Shown: positions 36,901 through 45,481, counted from the stretch's first letter. The stretch: DNA of 64,000 nt from Bacteroidaceae bacterium (GCA_017465905.1 JAFTVE010000021.1:1-64000); one strand, 5' to 3'. The notes: generated from the letters alone by a model not told the origin. Numbers and translations: made by a program.

Positions 36901-37267
36901 TGTAGGGACAAGCGAAGGAAACGAGGTCTGCCTGTTTGCTGGTGACAGCACCACCCACGTTGCAGCCCATGAGTGGGGACGCTTCTATCTCTCCGAGGGA
37001 GTAATCGACAGCATTTGGGTAGAAGATGGCAACCTGACCATCGGTATCGAAGGAGGAACACACTGGTATAAAGCCGACAACTTCCACCTCTATTACCTTG
37101 GCGCAGGCGACGACACCGCCATCAGCCTCCCCGAGGCCGACAAGCAAGATGCCTTCATCAGCAGAAAGGGCATATACGACCTCTTCGGCCGCCGCATCAA
37201 CGAACAGAGCGACATGCTTCCCGGCCGCATCTACATTGTAGACGGGCGCAAAGTCATCGCTAAGTGA
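33917..37267 (+). CDS. C10 family cysteine protease (streptopain type), secreted
   Basis: A 1116-residue secreted protease. Signal peptide at 1-19; propeptide of the Spi type to about 130 (GENAGFVIVSGDNCLPEIIGYTE in part); catalytic domain to about 370 with Cys171 in AVTGCTCTA, His313 in QGGHAIILDGY and the FGWGG motif (331-335), all as in streptopain and periodontain. Beyond it lie about 750 residues of beta-rich domains (CARDB-like repeats, a carbohydrate-binding-like segment near 930-1060) and a final tail GIYDLFGRRINEQSDM...GRIYIVDGRKVIAK in the style of Bacteroidales secretion or sorting tails. It is likely surface-attached or released and degrades host or dietary protein. A strong terminator follows. 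Confidence 0.9.
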   Translation: MKRHSLLLLFACIASLVSADPIGPSQAIKIASAYMQAKPSAMRAQPVRRANTRSVSEADTLAPLYIVSRGENAGFVIVSGDNCLPEIIGYTEQGDFVEADMPPALLDMLQGYARLVEEAQAAGAPARTPVKAPADRVSVKPLIEAHWHQTAPYNDLAPFLTGTTNRAVTGCTCTAAVMVLHYFRRDLPNELLSTTPTYSYGDAPVTVSYPKGTPIQWDLMLNSYPSNYPAEMGNAVAVLNAAFGAGIWQTYGSSTSGQIMNIVDGYNSYFNMSSACEYQNNISQSTWETRIYNNLINKQPMVYAGVHESQGGHAIILDGYNAPNNLFHFNFGWGGQGDGYYTLDAQTGINGFAGQQGMVYNIAPKKPNITAKLHVEKQAVKRTETTIRVTATNNGTLDYSGFNIYWSTSERKPSSSTTVSASNKEMKLSTGESGEFTCTFKPTLEKKYYIYLTDKRYNILDKAEVEILPTNAQFTLESFEISASNKTEEHASGTYRLLYHDKLTAKAVVSSSSKGTIAQPGIRLRLMTYNEETESFEYVRNITIDDYIFSPGERKEVETTVSRISTNERYALIATDKLTNIDDDAVLQFTTADTVMLFKVCDPTLDSIYTKEGSMALKGEWDPMRFAELASDTAITSYDLTQVEGLNSQPIAANPNALYYTNLPLKGYNIVYQNNIDELRLQSGYNFAPLGNHTATAAIFTPKWEVGPWTSLALPFTALVPDGYICRRPIQVSSSSLRKAVITDTIHAGTPYIMMISKENPTPITASNITIDMSATSIGLPEFQAVLTSSIADGQTLVLDTDPATDIQYFNRVDSGTVLKAFTGVMKYDTRRMRASVNSTSDQAYRTLAQAIQTAVQAHEKWQSRVVPEWNTLLLDSIAETNKIFSDMEISSGTTVKNIATALLDYTEIYKLQLIDKSEPIDYTGYIINPSFETGKKGGWTTQASATVRTNSTLSTYAAGIDGQYFLYNESASGSTGISQAITDLPRGYYRLTASVGTSEGNEVCLFAGDSTTHVAAHEWGRFYLSEGVIDSIWVEDGNLTIGIEGGTHWYKADNFHLYYLGAGDDTAISLPEADKQDAFISRKGIYDLFGRRINEQSDMLPGRIYIVDGRKVIAK

Positions 37268-37275
37268 TGTATAAG

Positions 37276-37314
37276 AAAATCTGCCAAGGCTACAATCAAC
37301 CTTGGCAGATTTTT
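37276..37314. terminator. Bidirectional terminator
   Basis: AAAATCTGCCAAGG (37276-37289) pairs perfectly with CCTTGGCAGATTTT (37301-37314 region) and is followed by a T run. It lies between convergent genes and can serve both. Confidence 0.9.
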
Positions 37315-37332
37315 CTTTTTATCCCACTGACT

Positions 37333-39084
37333 CTAAATAGCAGATGATTGCGTGAGGGTCATTACGCGAAGGAAGTTCTGGCCCCACAGCTTCGCCACAT
37401 CCTCTTGGCTGAAGCCTTCAGCAAGCAGGCGACGGGTGAGATTGATAATCTCAGAAGCATCGGCACAACCAATGATACCACCATCACCATCAAAATCAGT
37501 ACCGATACCCACATGGTCTATTCCCGCCACGTCCACCATGTGGCAAATATGGCGCACGGCATCATCAACGGTAGCACCACCCTCCTTACGCAAGAATCCG
37601 TCGTACAGACAGGTCTGCACCACACCTCCCGAAGCAGCAAGAGCACGCAACTGGTCGTCTGTAAGGTTGCGCGGATGGTCACACAAAGCACGAGCCGAAG
37701 AGTGGCTACAAACAATGGGAGTACCGCTGACCTCGATGGCTTGGTAGAAACTGCTCTCTGCAGCGTGTGAGAGATCCACCATCATTCCCACACGATTCAT
37801 CTCACGAATAGCCTGGCGGCCAAATTCGCTCAGTCCCCCATGTTCTTCTGCTCCACGTGCGGAGTCACACAAGCCATTGTCTCCATTGTGACAGAGAGTC
37901 ATATACACCACTCCGCGCTGCCTGAAATGCGCAATACGGCTAAGGTCATCGCCAATAGCATAGCCATTCTCTATGCCGAGCATCAGCGCACGGCGTCCCT
38001 CACGCTTGAGACGATACAGGTCCTCCGGGGTATATGCAATACCGACACTGCTGATGTTGCTATTGACCATCGTTTCTATCTCGGTGAGCAGGCGTTCAGC
38101 CTTGGCAAAAGCCGCATCGAGCGAAGCCTTGTCGCGCTCCAACTGACGCAGATAGGCCACCATGATGGTTGCATCAAGGCATCCCTCGGTCATCTTATGC
38201 AGGTCGACAAGAATGCGCGGGTCGCGACTATCGAAGTGTATCTGCTGGTCAAACTTCATCGGCGTGTCGCAATGTGTGTCAAGGGTGAGGAACCGGCGGT
38301 GAAAATTTCTCGCCTCGGCAAATGAGCGAGCCTCGCCAACCAGCCACTCAAAGAGCGGCAGCATCGTGCGGTCACCGCCCAGTATCATGCATTCAGGGTG
38401 CCATTGTACCCCTATCATGGATTTGCAATCCGTACTCTCCATCGCTTCGATGAGTCCATCGGGCGAGACGGCCGTGACAGCAAACCCTGCCGGAGCCTCC
38501 TTCACCGCTTGGTGATGGAAGGAGTTTACATGAAGATTGGTCGCACCGAAGATTGCAGCCAATCGACTCGACGAAGCAATACGCACGCTATGTGTTGCCA
38601 CGTGGCGTTCAGTCTCTTGACTATGCTTGAGCGTTGCCGAAGTCTCCTTATAAATATCCTGATAGAGCGTGCCGCCCAAAGCCGCTGCCATAACCTGTAT
38701 GCCACGGCATATACCCAGGACAGGAATCTGCCTGTTGGCAGCCAGCTTCACAAGCATCAGCTCCTGCCAGTCGCGAGCAGGATTGACAGAGCCAAGCTCA
38801 CGCATAGGCTCCTCGCCCAGATACAGCGGATTGATGTCGCCACCTCCCGACAGGATAAGTGCATCCACCCCCTCAAGCAGGCTGACCATTGCATCCGTAT
38901 CGTCAAAAGCCGGTATCACGATAGGTGTACCGCCAGCCTCAAGCACCGAGCGGTAGTATCCTTCGAGAAGCGTACACTTGCCGCCATCATAATTACCTGT
39001 TATACCAACGATTGGCTTCTTACTGTAAATAGGAAAAGAGGAATGTAACTTCGTATATTCCTCTTTGATATTGAATCTGGGCAT
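37333..39084 (-). CDS. Fusion of C26 glutamyl-peptide hydrolase and M19 membrane dipeptidase
   Basis: A 583-residue two-domain enzyme. Residues 20-250 are a class I glutamine amidotransferase-like hydrolase of the PuuD/C26 type: LSGGGDINPL, LGICRGIQ with nucleophile Cys126, and VQWHPE with His229 and Glu231. Residues 265-583 are an M19 renal-dipeptidase-like domain: DTHCD (His271, Asp273), Glu372, LSHAA (His440), CSHSSARA (His461) and GTDFDGD (Asp530), covering the metal site. No signal peptide is present, so it is probably cytoplasmic. The pairing suggests stepwise breakdown of gamma-glutamyl compounds and the dipeptides they release. All catalytic residues are in place in both halves. An Lrp-type regulator gene lies just upstream. 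Confidence 0.88.
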   Translation of the reverse strand: MPRFNIKEEYTKLHSSFPIYSKKPIVGITGNYDGGKCTLLEGYYRSVLEAGGTPIVIPAFDDTDAMVSLLEGVDALILSGGGDINPLYLGEEPMRELGSVNPARDWQELMLVKLAANRQIPVLGICRGIQVMAAALGGTLYQDIYKETSATLKHSQETERHVATHSVRIASSSRLAAIFGATNLHVNSFHHQAVKEAPAGFAVTAVSPDGLIEAMESTDCKSMIGVQWHPECMILGGDRTMLPLFEWLVGEARSFAEARNFHRRFLTLDTHCDTPMKFDQQIHFDSRDPRILVDLHKMTEGCLDATIMVAYLRQLERDKASLDAAFAKAERLLTEIETMVNSNISSVGIAYTPEDLYRLKREGRRALMLGIENGYAIGDDLSRIAHFRQRGVVYMTLCHNGDNGLCDSARGAEEHGGLSEFGRQAIREMNRVGMMVDLSHAAESSFYQAIEVSGTPIVCSHSSARALCDHPRNLTDDQLRALAASGGVVQTCLYDGFLRKEGGATVDDAVRHICHMVDVAGIDHVGIGTDFDGDGGIIGCADASEIINLTRRLLAEGFSQEDVAKLWGQNFLRVMTLTQSSAI

Positions 39085-39099
39085 AATATGAGAATGTAC

Positions 39100-39561
39100 T
39101 TATTCTACACTGATGGGTATTTCCTTCTTGATGCTTTGGTCGAGCGAAATCATAGTCTCCGTCGCCATCACTCCAGGAATCTCCTGGATGCGCTCGTTAA
39201 GGAGGTTCATCAGATGCTCGTTGTCGCGGGCATAGAGCTTCACGATAATGCTATAGGGGCCCGTAGTGAAGTGAGCCTCCACGATCTCGGGAATCTTACG
39301 CAACTCCTCTATCGCCTCTTTATACATAGAGCCTTTAGCCAAGCTCAAGCCCACATAAGTGCAAGTGCGAAATCCCAGCATCTTGGGGTTCACATGGTAG
39401 CCAGACCCTATTATGACGCCTATGTCCATCAGTCGCTGCACTCTCTGGTGAATCGCTGCACGCGACACTCCACATTCGATGGCTACATCCTTGAAAGGAG
39501 TACGCGCATTCTGTGATATGATTTCAAGGATTTTCTTATCCAACTCATCAACTTTTTCCAT
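39100..39561 (-). CDS. Lrp/AsnC family transcriptional regulator
   Basis: A 153-residue regulator with an N-terminal helix-turn-helix (LDKKILEIISQNARTPFKDV, CGVSRAAIHQRVQRL) and a C-terminal RAM domain (YVGLSLAKGSMYKEAIEELR, TGPYSIIVKLYARDNEHLMNLL) that binds small amino-acid-like effectors. Only 15 bases separate it from the C26-M19 gene downstream, so it is probably co-transcribed with it and may govern use of peptides or amino acids. A -7 element TATTTTTG (39613-39606) lies 45 bases upstream. Confidence 0.93.
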   Translation of the reverse strand: MEKVDELDKKILEIISQNARTPFKDVAIECGVSRAAIHQRVQRLMDIGVIIGSGYHVNPKMLGFRTCTYVGLSLAKGSMYKEAIEELRKIPEIVEAHFTTGPYSIIVKLYARDNEHLMNLLNERIQEIPGVMATETMISLDQSIKKEIPISVE

Positions 39562-39915
39562 TTCTATTAGATTTCATTAAGGACAGTTTCGTGTTATTTC
39601 CCTAGCAAAAATAAAGCATTTTTTTTGATTTTCGAGTAAAACCCGACCTTTTTTCTATCTTTTCGCTATTTTTTTGATTTCTTCAGACACACATGCCAAA
39701 CGTAGGTTTCGTCCAAACATATCCATAATCAAACACCTAATTTCCCGTTCGTGGCGAAGGCCGTCAGAACAAGCCATAATGCAAGCCACAAGAATTGTCA
39801 ACTCGGATTGCCACTTTCACAATTAACAATCTTTGCAAAATATGTTATTAAACATTTTTAAGCCCTTTGTCCTTATAATTTCAATATTCCTCTTTTAATA
39901 GAAGAAAATTCAATG
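39562..39915. other. Intergenic region between the lrp-type gene and pckA
   Basis: AT-rich, without a coding frame. It holds the leftward -7 element TATTTTTG (39613-39606). I see no hairpin or riboswitch-like fold. Confidence 0.4.
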
Positions 39916-39923
39916 TAAATTTG
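39893..39923 (+). promoter_or_regulatory. pckA promoter
   Basis: TTTT (39893-39896) in place of TTTG, a 19-base spacer and a perfect -7 element TAAATTTG (39916-39923). The leader to the ATG would be about 85 bases. Confidence 0.55.
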
Positions 39924-40013
39924 TACACGGTTTGAAAGGGACGTTTCCCTACTGACCAACAGCAAAGTGAAATAACAAGAGTATTTAACCATAAATTTAC
40001 AAACTTAATTAAA

Positions 40014-41618
40014 ATGGCAAACATTGATTTGAGCAAGTACGGAATCACCGGTGCAGTAGAGGTTTTGCACAATCCGTCTTATGAAGTTTTGTTCCAAGAG
40101 GAAACAAAAGCAGGTCTTGAAGGTTTCGAGAAGGGTCAGGAGACCGAGCTCGGCGCCGTTAACGTGATGACAGGTGTTTACACCGGCCGTTCACCCAAAG
40201 ACAAGTTCTTTGTAATGGACGAGGTAAGCAAGGATACTGTATGGTGGACTTCTGATGAATACAAGAACGACAACAAGCCCGTTACAGAGGCTACTTGGGC
40301 AGTGCTCAAGGACCTTGCTGTAAAGGAACTCTCTGGCAAGAAGCTCTATGTAATGGATACCTTCTGCGGTGCCAACGAGAACAGCCGTCTGAAAGTTCGC
40401 TTCATCATGGAGGTAGCATGGCAGGCTCACTTCGTAAAGAATATGTTTATCCGTCCTACAGAGGAGGAACTCGCTAACTATGGTGAGCCCGACTTCGTAG
40501 TATACAACGCTTCTAAGGCAAAGGTAGACAACTATGCTGAACTCGGCCTCAACTCTGAGACTGCTGTAGTGTTCAACCTCACCTCTAAGGAGCAGGTAAT
40601 CCTCAACACATGGTATGGTGGTGAGATGAAGAAGGGTATGTTCTCAATCATGAACTATCTGCTTCCTCTCCGTGGCATGGCTTCAATGCACTGCTCTGCC
40701 AACGTAGGTCACGATGGCGACACCGCTATCTTCTTCGGTCTCTCTGGTACAGGTAAGACTACCCTTTCTACCGACCCCAAGCGTCTCCTCATCGGTGACG
40801 ACGAGCACGGCTGGGACGACGAAGGCGTATTCAACTTCGAGGGTGGCTGCTACGCAAAGGTTATCAACCTCGACAAGGAGTCTGAGCCCGATATCTTCAA
40901 CGCTATCAAGCGCGACGCTCTCCTCGAGAACGTAACCGTAGCTGCTGACGGCAAGATTGACTTCGCAGATAAGAGCGTTACCGAGAATACTCGTGTATCA
41001 TATCCTATCTACCACATCGACAACATCGTGAAGCCCGTATCTAAGGCTGGTCCTGCAAAGAAGGTTATCTTCCTCTCTGCCGACGCCTTCGGTGTACTTC
41101 CTCCCGTATCTATCTTGAACCCCGCTCAGACACAGTACTACTTCCTCTCTGGCTTCACCGCTAAGTTGGCAGGTACAGAGCGTGGTATCACAGAGCCCAC
41201 ACCTACCTTCTCAGCTTGCTTCGGCGCAGCTTTCTTGAGCTTGCACCCCACAAAGTACGGTGAAGAGTTGGTTAAGAAGATGGAGGCTAACGGCGCTACA
41301 GCATACCTCGTGAACACAGGTTGGAACGGTACCGGCAAGCGTATCTCTATCAAGGATACCCGTGGTATCATCGACGCTATCCTCGATGGCTCTATCGACA
41401 AGGCTCCCACAAAGGTTATCCCTTACTTCGACTTCGTAGTGCCCACAGAGCTCCCCGGTGTTGATCCCAACATCCTCGATCCTCGCGACACTTACGCTGA
41501 CGCTGCTCAGTGGGAAGAGAAGGCAAAAGACCTCGCTGGCCGCTTCATCAAGAACTTCGCTAAGTTCACAGGTAATGAAGCAGGAAAAGCACTTGTTGCC
41601 GCTGGTCCTAAGCTCTAA
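40014..41618 (+). CDS. pckA: Phosphoenolpyruvate carboxykinase (ATP)
   Basis: Converts oxaloacetate and ATP to phosphoenolpyruvate, or in Bacteroidales mostly the reverse CO2-fixing step of the route to succinate. The 534 residues have the usual length and the kinase motifs [14 protein letters not shown] (ATP loop), [22 protein letters not shown] (metal site) and [11 protein letters not shown]. Codon use is strongly biased towards the set seen in tuf and ribosomal genes below, as expected of a highly expressed gene. It is a single-gene unit with its own promoter and terminator. Confidence 0.98.
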   Translation: MANIDLSKYGITGAVEVLHNPSYEVLFQEETKAGLEGFEKGQETELGAVNVMTGVYTGRSPKDKFFVMDEVSKDTVWWTSDEYKNDNKPVTEATWAVLKDLAVKELSGKKLYVMDTFCGANENSRLKVRFIMEVAWQAHFVKNMFIRPTEEELANYGEPDFVVYNASKAKVDNYAELGLNSETAVVFNLTSKEQVILNTWYGGEMKKGMFSIMNYLLPLRGMASMHCSANVGHDGDTAIFFGLSGTGKTTLSTDPKRLLIGDDEHGWDDEGVFNFEGGCYAKVINLDKESEPDIFNAIKRDALLENVTVAADGKIDFADKSVTENTRVSYPIYHIDNIVKPVSKAGPAKKVIFLSADAFGVLPPVSILNPAQTQYYFLSGFTAKLAGTERGITEPTPTFSACFGAAFLSLHPTKYGEELVKKMEANGATAYLVNTGWNGTGKRISIKDTRGIIDAILDGSIDKAPTKVIPYFDFVVPTELPGVDPNILDPRDTYADAAQWEEKAKDLAGRFIKNFAKFTGNEAGKALVAAGPKL

Positions 41619-41640
41619 TGCTAAAATAAATTGATATTTC

Positions 41641-41668
41641 CGGCCCACCCTCGCGGTGGGCCGTTTTT
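41641..41668 (+). terminator. pckA terminator
   Basis: CGGCCCACC (41641-41649) pairs with GGTGGGCCG (41655-41663) around a CTCGC loop, followed by five T. Confidence 0.95.
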
Positions 41669-41823
41669 GTATTCAGAAATACCTAAATAAATTGATCCGC
41701 CGTTCTTTTGAGTAATGGCTTCCAGCATACAGTACTAACTAATAGGCAGTGTCGCCCTTTAAGGGGGACGAGTGTAGTGCAACAAAGTGAAACGGAACGG
41801 AGGGGGTAACGACAAATTTGGTA

Positions 41824-41929
41824 TTTCGTTCGGTTTGCACTAATATTAGTGCCCGCTTTGCGGACACAGAAGATAGGCTGCACCTCAGAAATACTCAAAT
41901 AAATTTGGTATTTCGTTCGGTTTGCACTA
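41824..41929 (+). repeat. 29-bp direct repeat carrying the rpsU promoter
   Basis: 41824-41852 and 41901-41929 are identical (AAATTTGGTATTTC...GCACTA). The copies are 77 bases apart. Flanking text is also partly shared (CAGAAATAC.TAAATAAATT at 41674 and 41887). Confidence 0.85.
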
Positions 41930-41935
41930 TCTTTG
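41904..41935 (+). promoter_or_regulatory. rpsU promoter
   Basis: TTTG (41904-41907), a 20-base spacer and TATCTTTG (41928-41935): a full consensus match inside the second copy of the 29-bp repeat. The first copy keeps TTTG but has TAATATTA at the -7 place and is probably inactive. Confidence 0.8.
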
Positions 41936-42065
41936 CAGCCGCTAAAAGTGTAAAGGAGGTAAATATAAGTAGAAATATACTGAGAGCACAACCCTAAAAG
42001 ACTGCGTGCAAGGCACGTACAAAAGAATAGAAAAAGAGTAATAACAAAATAATAAAAACAACAAA

Positions 42066-42257
42066 ATGATTGTAGTACCCGTTAAAGAGGGCGAAAACAT
42101 CGAAAGAGCCCTTAAGAAATTTAAGAGAAAATTTGAGAAGACTGGCGTAGTAAAGGAGCTTCGTCGTCGTCAGCAGTTCAACAAGCCTTCTGAGGTAAAG
42201 CGTCTCAAGATGGAGCGTGCTATCTACGTTCAGAGCTTGCGTCAGAACGAGGAGTAA
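42066..42257 (+). CDS. rpsU: 30S ribosomal protein S21
   Basis: A 63-residue basic protein needed for base pairing of the 30S subunit with mRNA during initiation. It shows the family text VKEGENIERALKKFKRKFEKTG and RRRQQFNKPSEVKR. Single-gene unit with a strong promoter about 130 bases upstream, an unusually long leader, and a strong terminator downstream. Confidence 0.97.
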   Translation: MIVVPVKEGENIERALKKFKRKFEKTGVVKELRRRQQFNKPSEVKRLKMERAIYVQSLRQNEE

Positions 42258-42277
42258 TTTTTATACATACTCATACG

Positions 42278-42311
42278 AAAGTGGGCAGACCGATTGGTCT
42301 GCCCACTTTTT
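42278..42311. terminator. Bidirectional terminator between rpsU and the barrel gene
   Basis: AAAGTGGGCAGACC (42278-42291) pairs perfectly with GGTCTGCCCACTTT (42296-42309), loop GATT, with T runs on both strands. Confidence 0.95.
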
Positions 42312-42329
42312 GTTTACAGTATTCTGTGT

Positions 42330-45245
42330 TTATCGCTTCTTCTTCGGCTGCTTATGCAGCTTGTAGCTCACCTTCAGCATCACGTAGCGTGGTATACTGT
42401 TGGTCCACACCTCGGTGCGACCTTGTCCGTTCACGCTGTAGTTGATGGTGCTGAGGTTGCCCAAGATGTCGAATCCGTCGAGGGTGAAGAGCAGGTTGCC
42501 CTTCATGGCGCTCTTCGTCAGGCGCGCGTTCCACACCAGTTCGCTCGTGTTCATGTTGGCATCGGCATAGCCACGGCGGGTATACATCGTGATGTCGGTG
42601 CTCAGCTGCATCTTGTAAGGGAGGTTCACCAAGCCCGTCAAGCCGTAGTTGAAGTTATAGGCATTGATTTCGTTGAAGTCGGCCCTCTCCGAAGTGGCGT
42701 GCGTGGTGCTTGCCCTTACCTTGGCCCCTATGCGGTGATCGCCCAAGCGGTAGTTGAGCGTCAAGGTTTCGCGTGCCCATAAGTTGTGTACGATACGCTT
42801 GGTGGCTACCTCGGCGCCGTTGATGCCTACGAGGTCGGCATTGTCCGAGTAGTCTATCTGCATATTGCTCTGTAGGGTCAGCTTGCGCTGGCGGTCGAGC
42901 GGCAGGGTGTAGTTACCTGCGAAAGCCAGCTTCCAGTTGCCGTTCACATTGTCGGGAGTGGTGGTGCGCACGCCTGTGCTCTTGTCGTAGATATAGCCCA
43001 TTGCCACGGCATTGCGAACGTGTGTGTATTGCAACGAGGCGTTAAGCATCTTGCCCGTGCCACTGAGCCACTGGTCGGCCTGATACTCGAGTCGGGCGCG
43101 ATGTGTATGCGTATTCTTCAGATTGGGGTTTCCTCTGCGGATATTCAGCGGGTCGGAGTCGAATGTGTGGTCAAGCAGGTTCATCAGCGAAGGGGCAGTG
43201 GGATTCATACCATATTCGAAGCGTATTTTATGCTTCATGCTGTCCAGTGCAAACTGGGCGAGCATACTGGGATTGAACAGCACCTCATTCCGGGTGAGAC
43301 TTACCGACTGGCTGCCTCCATAGTCCAGACTGCGCGACTGGATGTTGACACGAGGATAGAAAGCCACCTCGTCTGTTCGGCTCTGGCTGCCTATACGCTT
43401 GGTCCTGTTCCATCGCAGTTGCAGCCTGACAGTATGTATCGTACTCCGTTCGGTGGAGATATAGCTGTTGTCAGCATCAAGCACACTCATCATAGCGTCC
43501 TGCATAGAGGGCAATGTGCCTAACGGATAGTCTTCGATGGAGGTCCACTCCTCTAATTGGTCGAGACGATAGAGATGATTGGTGGTTGTGGTCGTCTGAT
43601 GGCTAACCGTATACTTAGGATTGATAAACCACATACCATCTTGTCCCGATTCGTAGAATTGTATTCTATGATAGTAGTTGACCTCACCGTTAAAGTTGTA
43701 TCCCTTGTAGGGCATATCGAAATAGCGGTCACGCACATCGGCCGTGGCCGTAGGGTATTCGAGGATGTACTTGTCGAACTGGCGATTCTTCCTGTCATTA
43801 TAGGAGGCGGTCGTCGTGATGTTCACTGCATCATCGGTATGCGGAATCTCGAAATGGAAGAAGCCTTGAATCTGTCCGTTCAGATTACTTCCTGTGCTCT
43901 TTTGCGCCTGGCTCAAGCGATTGACAAACGGTCGCATAGGCTGAACCTCACCATTCAACAGGCTGTCAAGGAGCTCTGGACTCTGCAGATAGTTGTCCAG
44001 AAATGCAGCATTGGCATTGTTGTACAGATTATTGGAACGGCTGTAGTTCACACTCGGCGACACATAGCTGTCAATGTAACTGTTGTATCTGTTGTCACTA
44101 CCAGAGAACTGCCACTGGTGCCATGTGCTGATACTGAAGTTCTCGATGTCTTGGCTGTTGCGTCCATAGCCGTAGACATCGCCATCGGGAAGGAACGTGG
44201 TAGAGGAGGAGGTGCGACGAATGTCCTTGTCGGTATGTGTGACGAATACGTTGCCTTGTAGCTTGTGTGACCTCTTCTGACCGTTTACCATATAATCGAG
44301 TCCGCCCGTCTGGCTCTCCATCAGTCCGCCCGAGAGGTCCGAGGGCTGCCAGTTGCCGTTCTGCCCAGGCTTGCGGTTGTCGTTCAGGTTGTTCAGGTTG
44401 GCAAAGGCACTCACGCGTGAGAGGTCGCTGAAGCGCAGCGCAAAGGCGCGGCCTGCATAGCGTTCCTTGGTGCCTCCACCAAGCTCGGTGTTGGCCAGCC
44501 AGCCCACATTGTATTCGCGCTTGAGCTTCACGTCCATCACGAAGTTCCCTTCGTCCACCTTATAGCCCAGCCGCCTGCTCTCTTCGCTTTCTTTTTCATA
44601 TACATTCAGGCTCTTCACCGTATAGGCCGGCAGGTTCTGTAGCATTATCTCTTGCTTGCCGTTGAAGAACTCCTCCCCATTGAGCAGGAGGCTCTCCACG
44701 AAGCGTCCGTTCACATAGATTTGTCCGTCCTCATTGATTTCCGCTCCAGGCAGCTGCTCTATCAGCGCGTCCAGCATAGAGCCTTCGGCAATCTGGAAGG
44801 CCGTGGCATCGTAGATGAGGGTATCGCCCTTGTGGTAGAACTGCACTTTGGAGGTGACTATCTCTACCTCGTCCAGCGTAATGCCTTTCTCGGCCATAGT
44901 CAGTCGGCGCATAGGTACATTGCCAATCTCAATAGTACGCTCACGCTTGCGCAGTTCAAGTGTCAGATTCTTGTATGTGGTCTCGTAGTCGGGATGTGAC
45001 AAACGGAGAATATACTCTTTCTGGGTGCCATCGACGATGAACTGAAAGAAGTCCATCGTAGGAGGGATTGTGTCTGTTTGGACTACCGTACTATCTGTCT
45101 GCATCAGTTCGACTACTGTTCCTTTGATGCGTTCAAAAGTGAAGGAGTTAATGGAACGTCCGTAGACCATCCAACCATTGCGAATGTCAGCGTAACTTGA
45201 TAGCGCCAATACTCCCAGAATTAGCGTGTAGAGTGTTCTTTTCAT
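42330..45245 (-). CDS. Outer-membrane beta-barrel protein, paralogue of the one at 15937
   Basis: A 971-residue outer-membrane protein with the same plan as the protein at 15937-18780: signal peptide MKRTLYTLILGVLALSSYA, an N-terminal beta domain, a plug-like segment (AEGSMLDALIEQLPGAEIN; NGRFVESLLLNGEEFF), a barrel, and a closing RYVMLKVSYKLHKQPKKKR. Shared stretches such as KREYNVGWLANTELGGG, SDPLNIRRGNPNLKN and YTRRGY show common descent. Its start at 45245 lies 27 bases past a possible ECF-type promoter. A membrane-spanning regulator gene precedes it on the same strand, and a GTGAC array lies between them. Substrate unknown. Confidence 0.85.
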   Translation of the reverse strand: MKRTLYTLILGVLALSSYADIRNGWMVYGRSINSFTFERIKGTVVELMQTDSTVVQTDTIPPTMDFFQFIVDGTQKEYILRLSHPDYETTYKNLTLELRKRERTIEIGNVPMRRLTMAEKGITLDEVEIVTSKVQFYHKGDTLIYDATAFQIAEGSMLDALIEQLPGAEINEDGQIYVNGRFVESLLLNGEEFFNGKQEIMLQNLPAYTVKSLNVYEKESEESRRLGYKVDEGNFVMDVKLKREYNVGWLANTELGGGTKERYAGRAFALRFSDLSRVSAFANLNNLNDNRKPGQNGNWQPSDLSGGLMESQTGGLDYMVNGQKRSHKLQGNVFVTHTDKDIRRTSSSTTFLPDGDVYGYGRNSQDIENFSISTWHQWQFSGSDNRYNSYIDSYVSPSVNYSRSNNLYNNANAAFLDNYLQSPELLDSLLNGEVQPMRPFVNRLSQAQKSTGSNLNGQIQGFFHFEIPHTDDAVNITTTASYNDRKNRQFDKYILEYPTATADVRDRYFDMPYKGYNFNGEVNYYHRIQFYESGQDGMWFINPKYTVSHQTTTTTNHLYRLDQLEEWTSIEDYPLGTLPSMQDAMMSVLDADNSYISTERSTIHTVRLQLRWNRTKRIGSQSRTDEVAFYPRVNIQSRSLDYGGSQSVSLTRNEVLFNPSMLAQFALDSMKHKIRFEYGMNPTAPSLMNLLDHTFDSDPLNIRRGNPNLKNTHTHRARLEYQADQWLSGTGKMLNASLQYTHVRNAVAMGYIYDKSTGVRTTTPDNVNGNWKLAFAGNYTLPLDRQRKLTLQSNMQIDYSDNADLVGINGAEVATKRIVHNLWARETLTLNYRLGDHRIGAKVRASTTHATSERADFNEINAYNFNYGLTGLVNLPYKMQLSTDITMYTRRGYADANMNTSELVWNARLTKSAMKGNLLFTLDGFDILGNLSTINYSVNGQGRTEVWTNSIPRYVMLKVSYKLHKQPKKKR

Positions 45246-45271
45246 AAGTGTTTTTATTATGGTTTGCATTC

Positions 45272-45300
45272 GTTAGACGTAAATCATCACCTGAAAAGTT
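45272..45300 (-). promoter_or_regulatory. ECF-type promoter of the second barrel gene
   Basis: Read leftward: AACTTTT (45300-45294), 15 bases, GTCTAAC (45278-45272). The AAC-to-GTC step is 22 bases, against 21 in the three copies near 12-19 kb. The match is weaker because the bases between are not shared. Confidence 0.45.
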
Positions 45301-45310
45301 GCAGCGAGCG

Positions 45311-45370
45311 CAAAAAACAAGTTCCCCATAGCGCTGAAACAAGCATCAGGAACGCGCTTAGGGGAACTTT
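45311..45370 (-). terminator. Terminator of the membrane-spanning regulator gene
   Basis: AGTTCCCC (45320-45327) pairs with GGGGAACT (45361-45368), and inside AGCGC (45330-45334) with GCGCT (45354-45358). Read leftward the stem is followed by TGTTTTTT. Confidence 0.75.
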
Positions 45371-45432
45371 GCTCGCACAACGATTTCTGCGGCAAAGGAA
45401 CACAAATCGGTGCAGGGTGGCAAATTATTGCT

Positions 45433-45470
45433 GTGACAAATGCGTGACGGGGTTGTGACAAATGCGTGAC
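45433..45470. promoter_or_regulatory. Four GTGAC pentamers at 11-bp steps
   Basis: GTGAC begins at 45433, 45444, 45455 and 45466, exactly 11 bases apart; the first and third are followed by AAATGC. The array lies between the regulator's stop (45482) and the start of the barrel gene. Its face-of-helix phasing suggests an operator for a multimeric DNA-binding protein. Confidence 0.65.
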
Positions 45471-45481
45471 AAGGCGTAGCC

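Noticed and set aside
41683..41991. Leftward 102-codon frame between pckA and rpsU
   Set aside because: Generated by the 29-bp promoter repeat; its internal protein repeat simply mirrors the DNA repeat.
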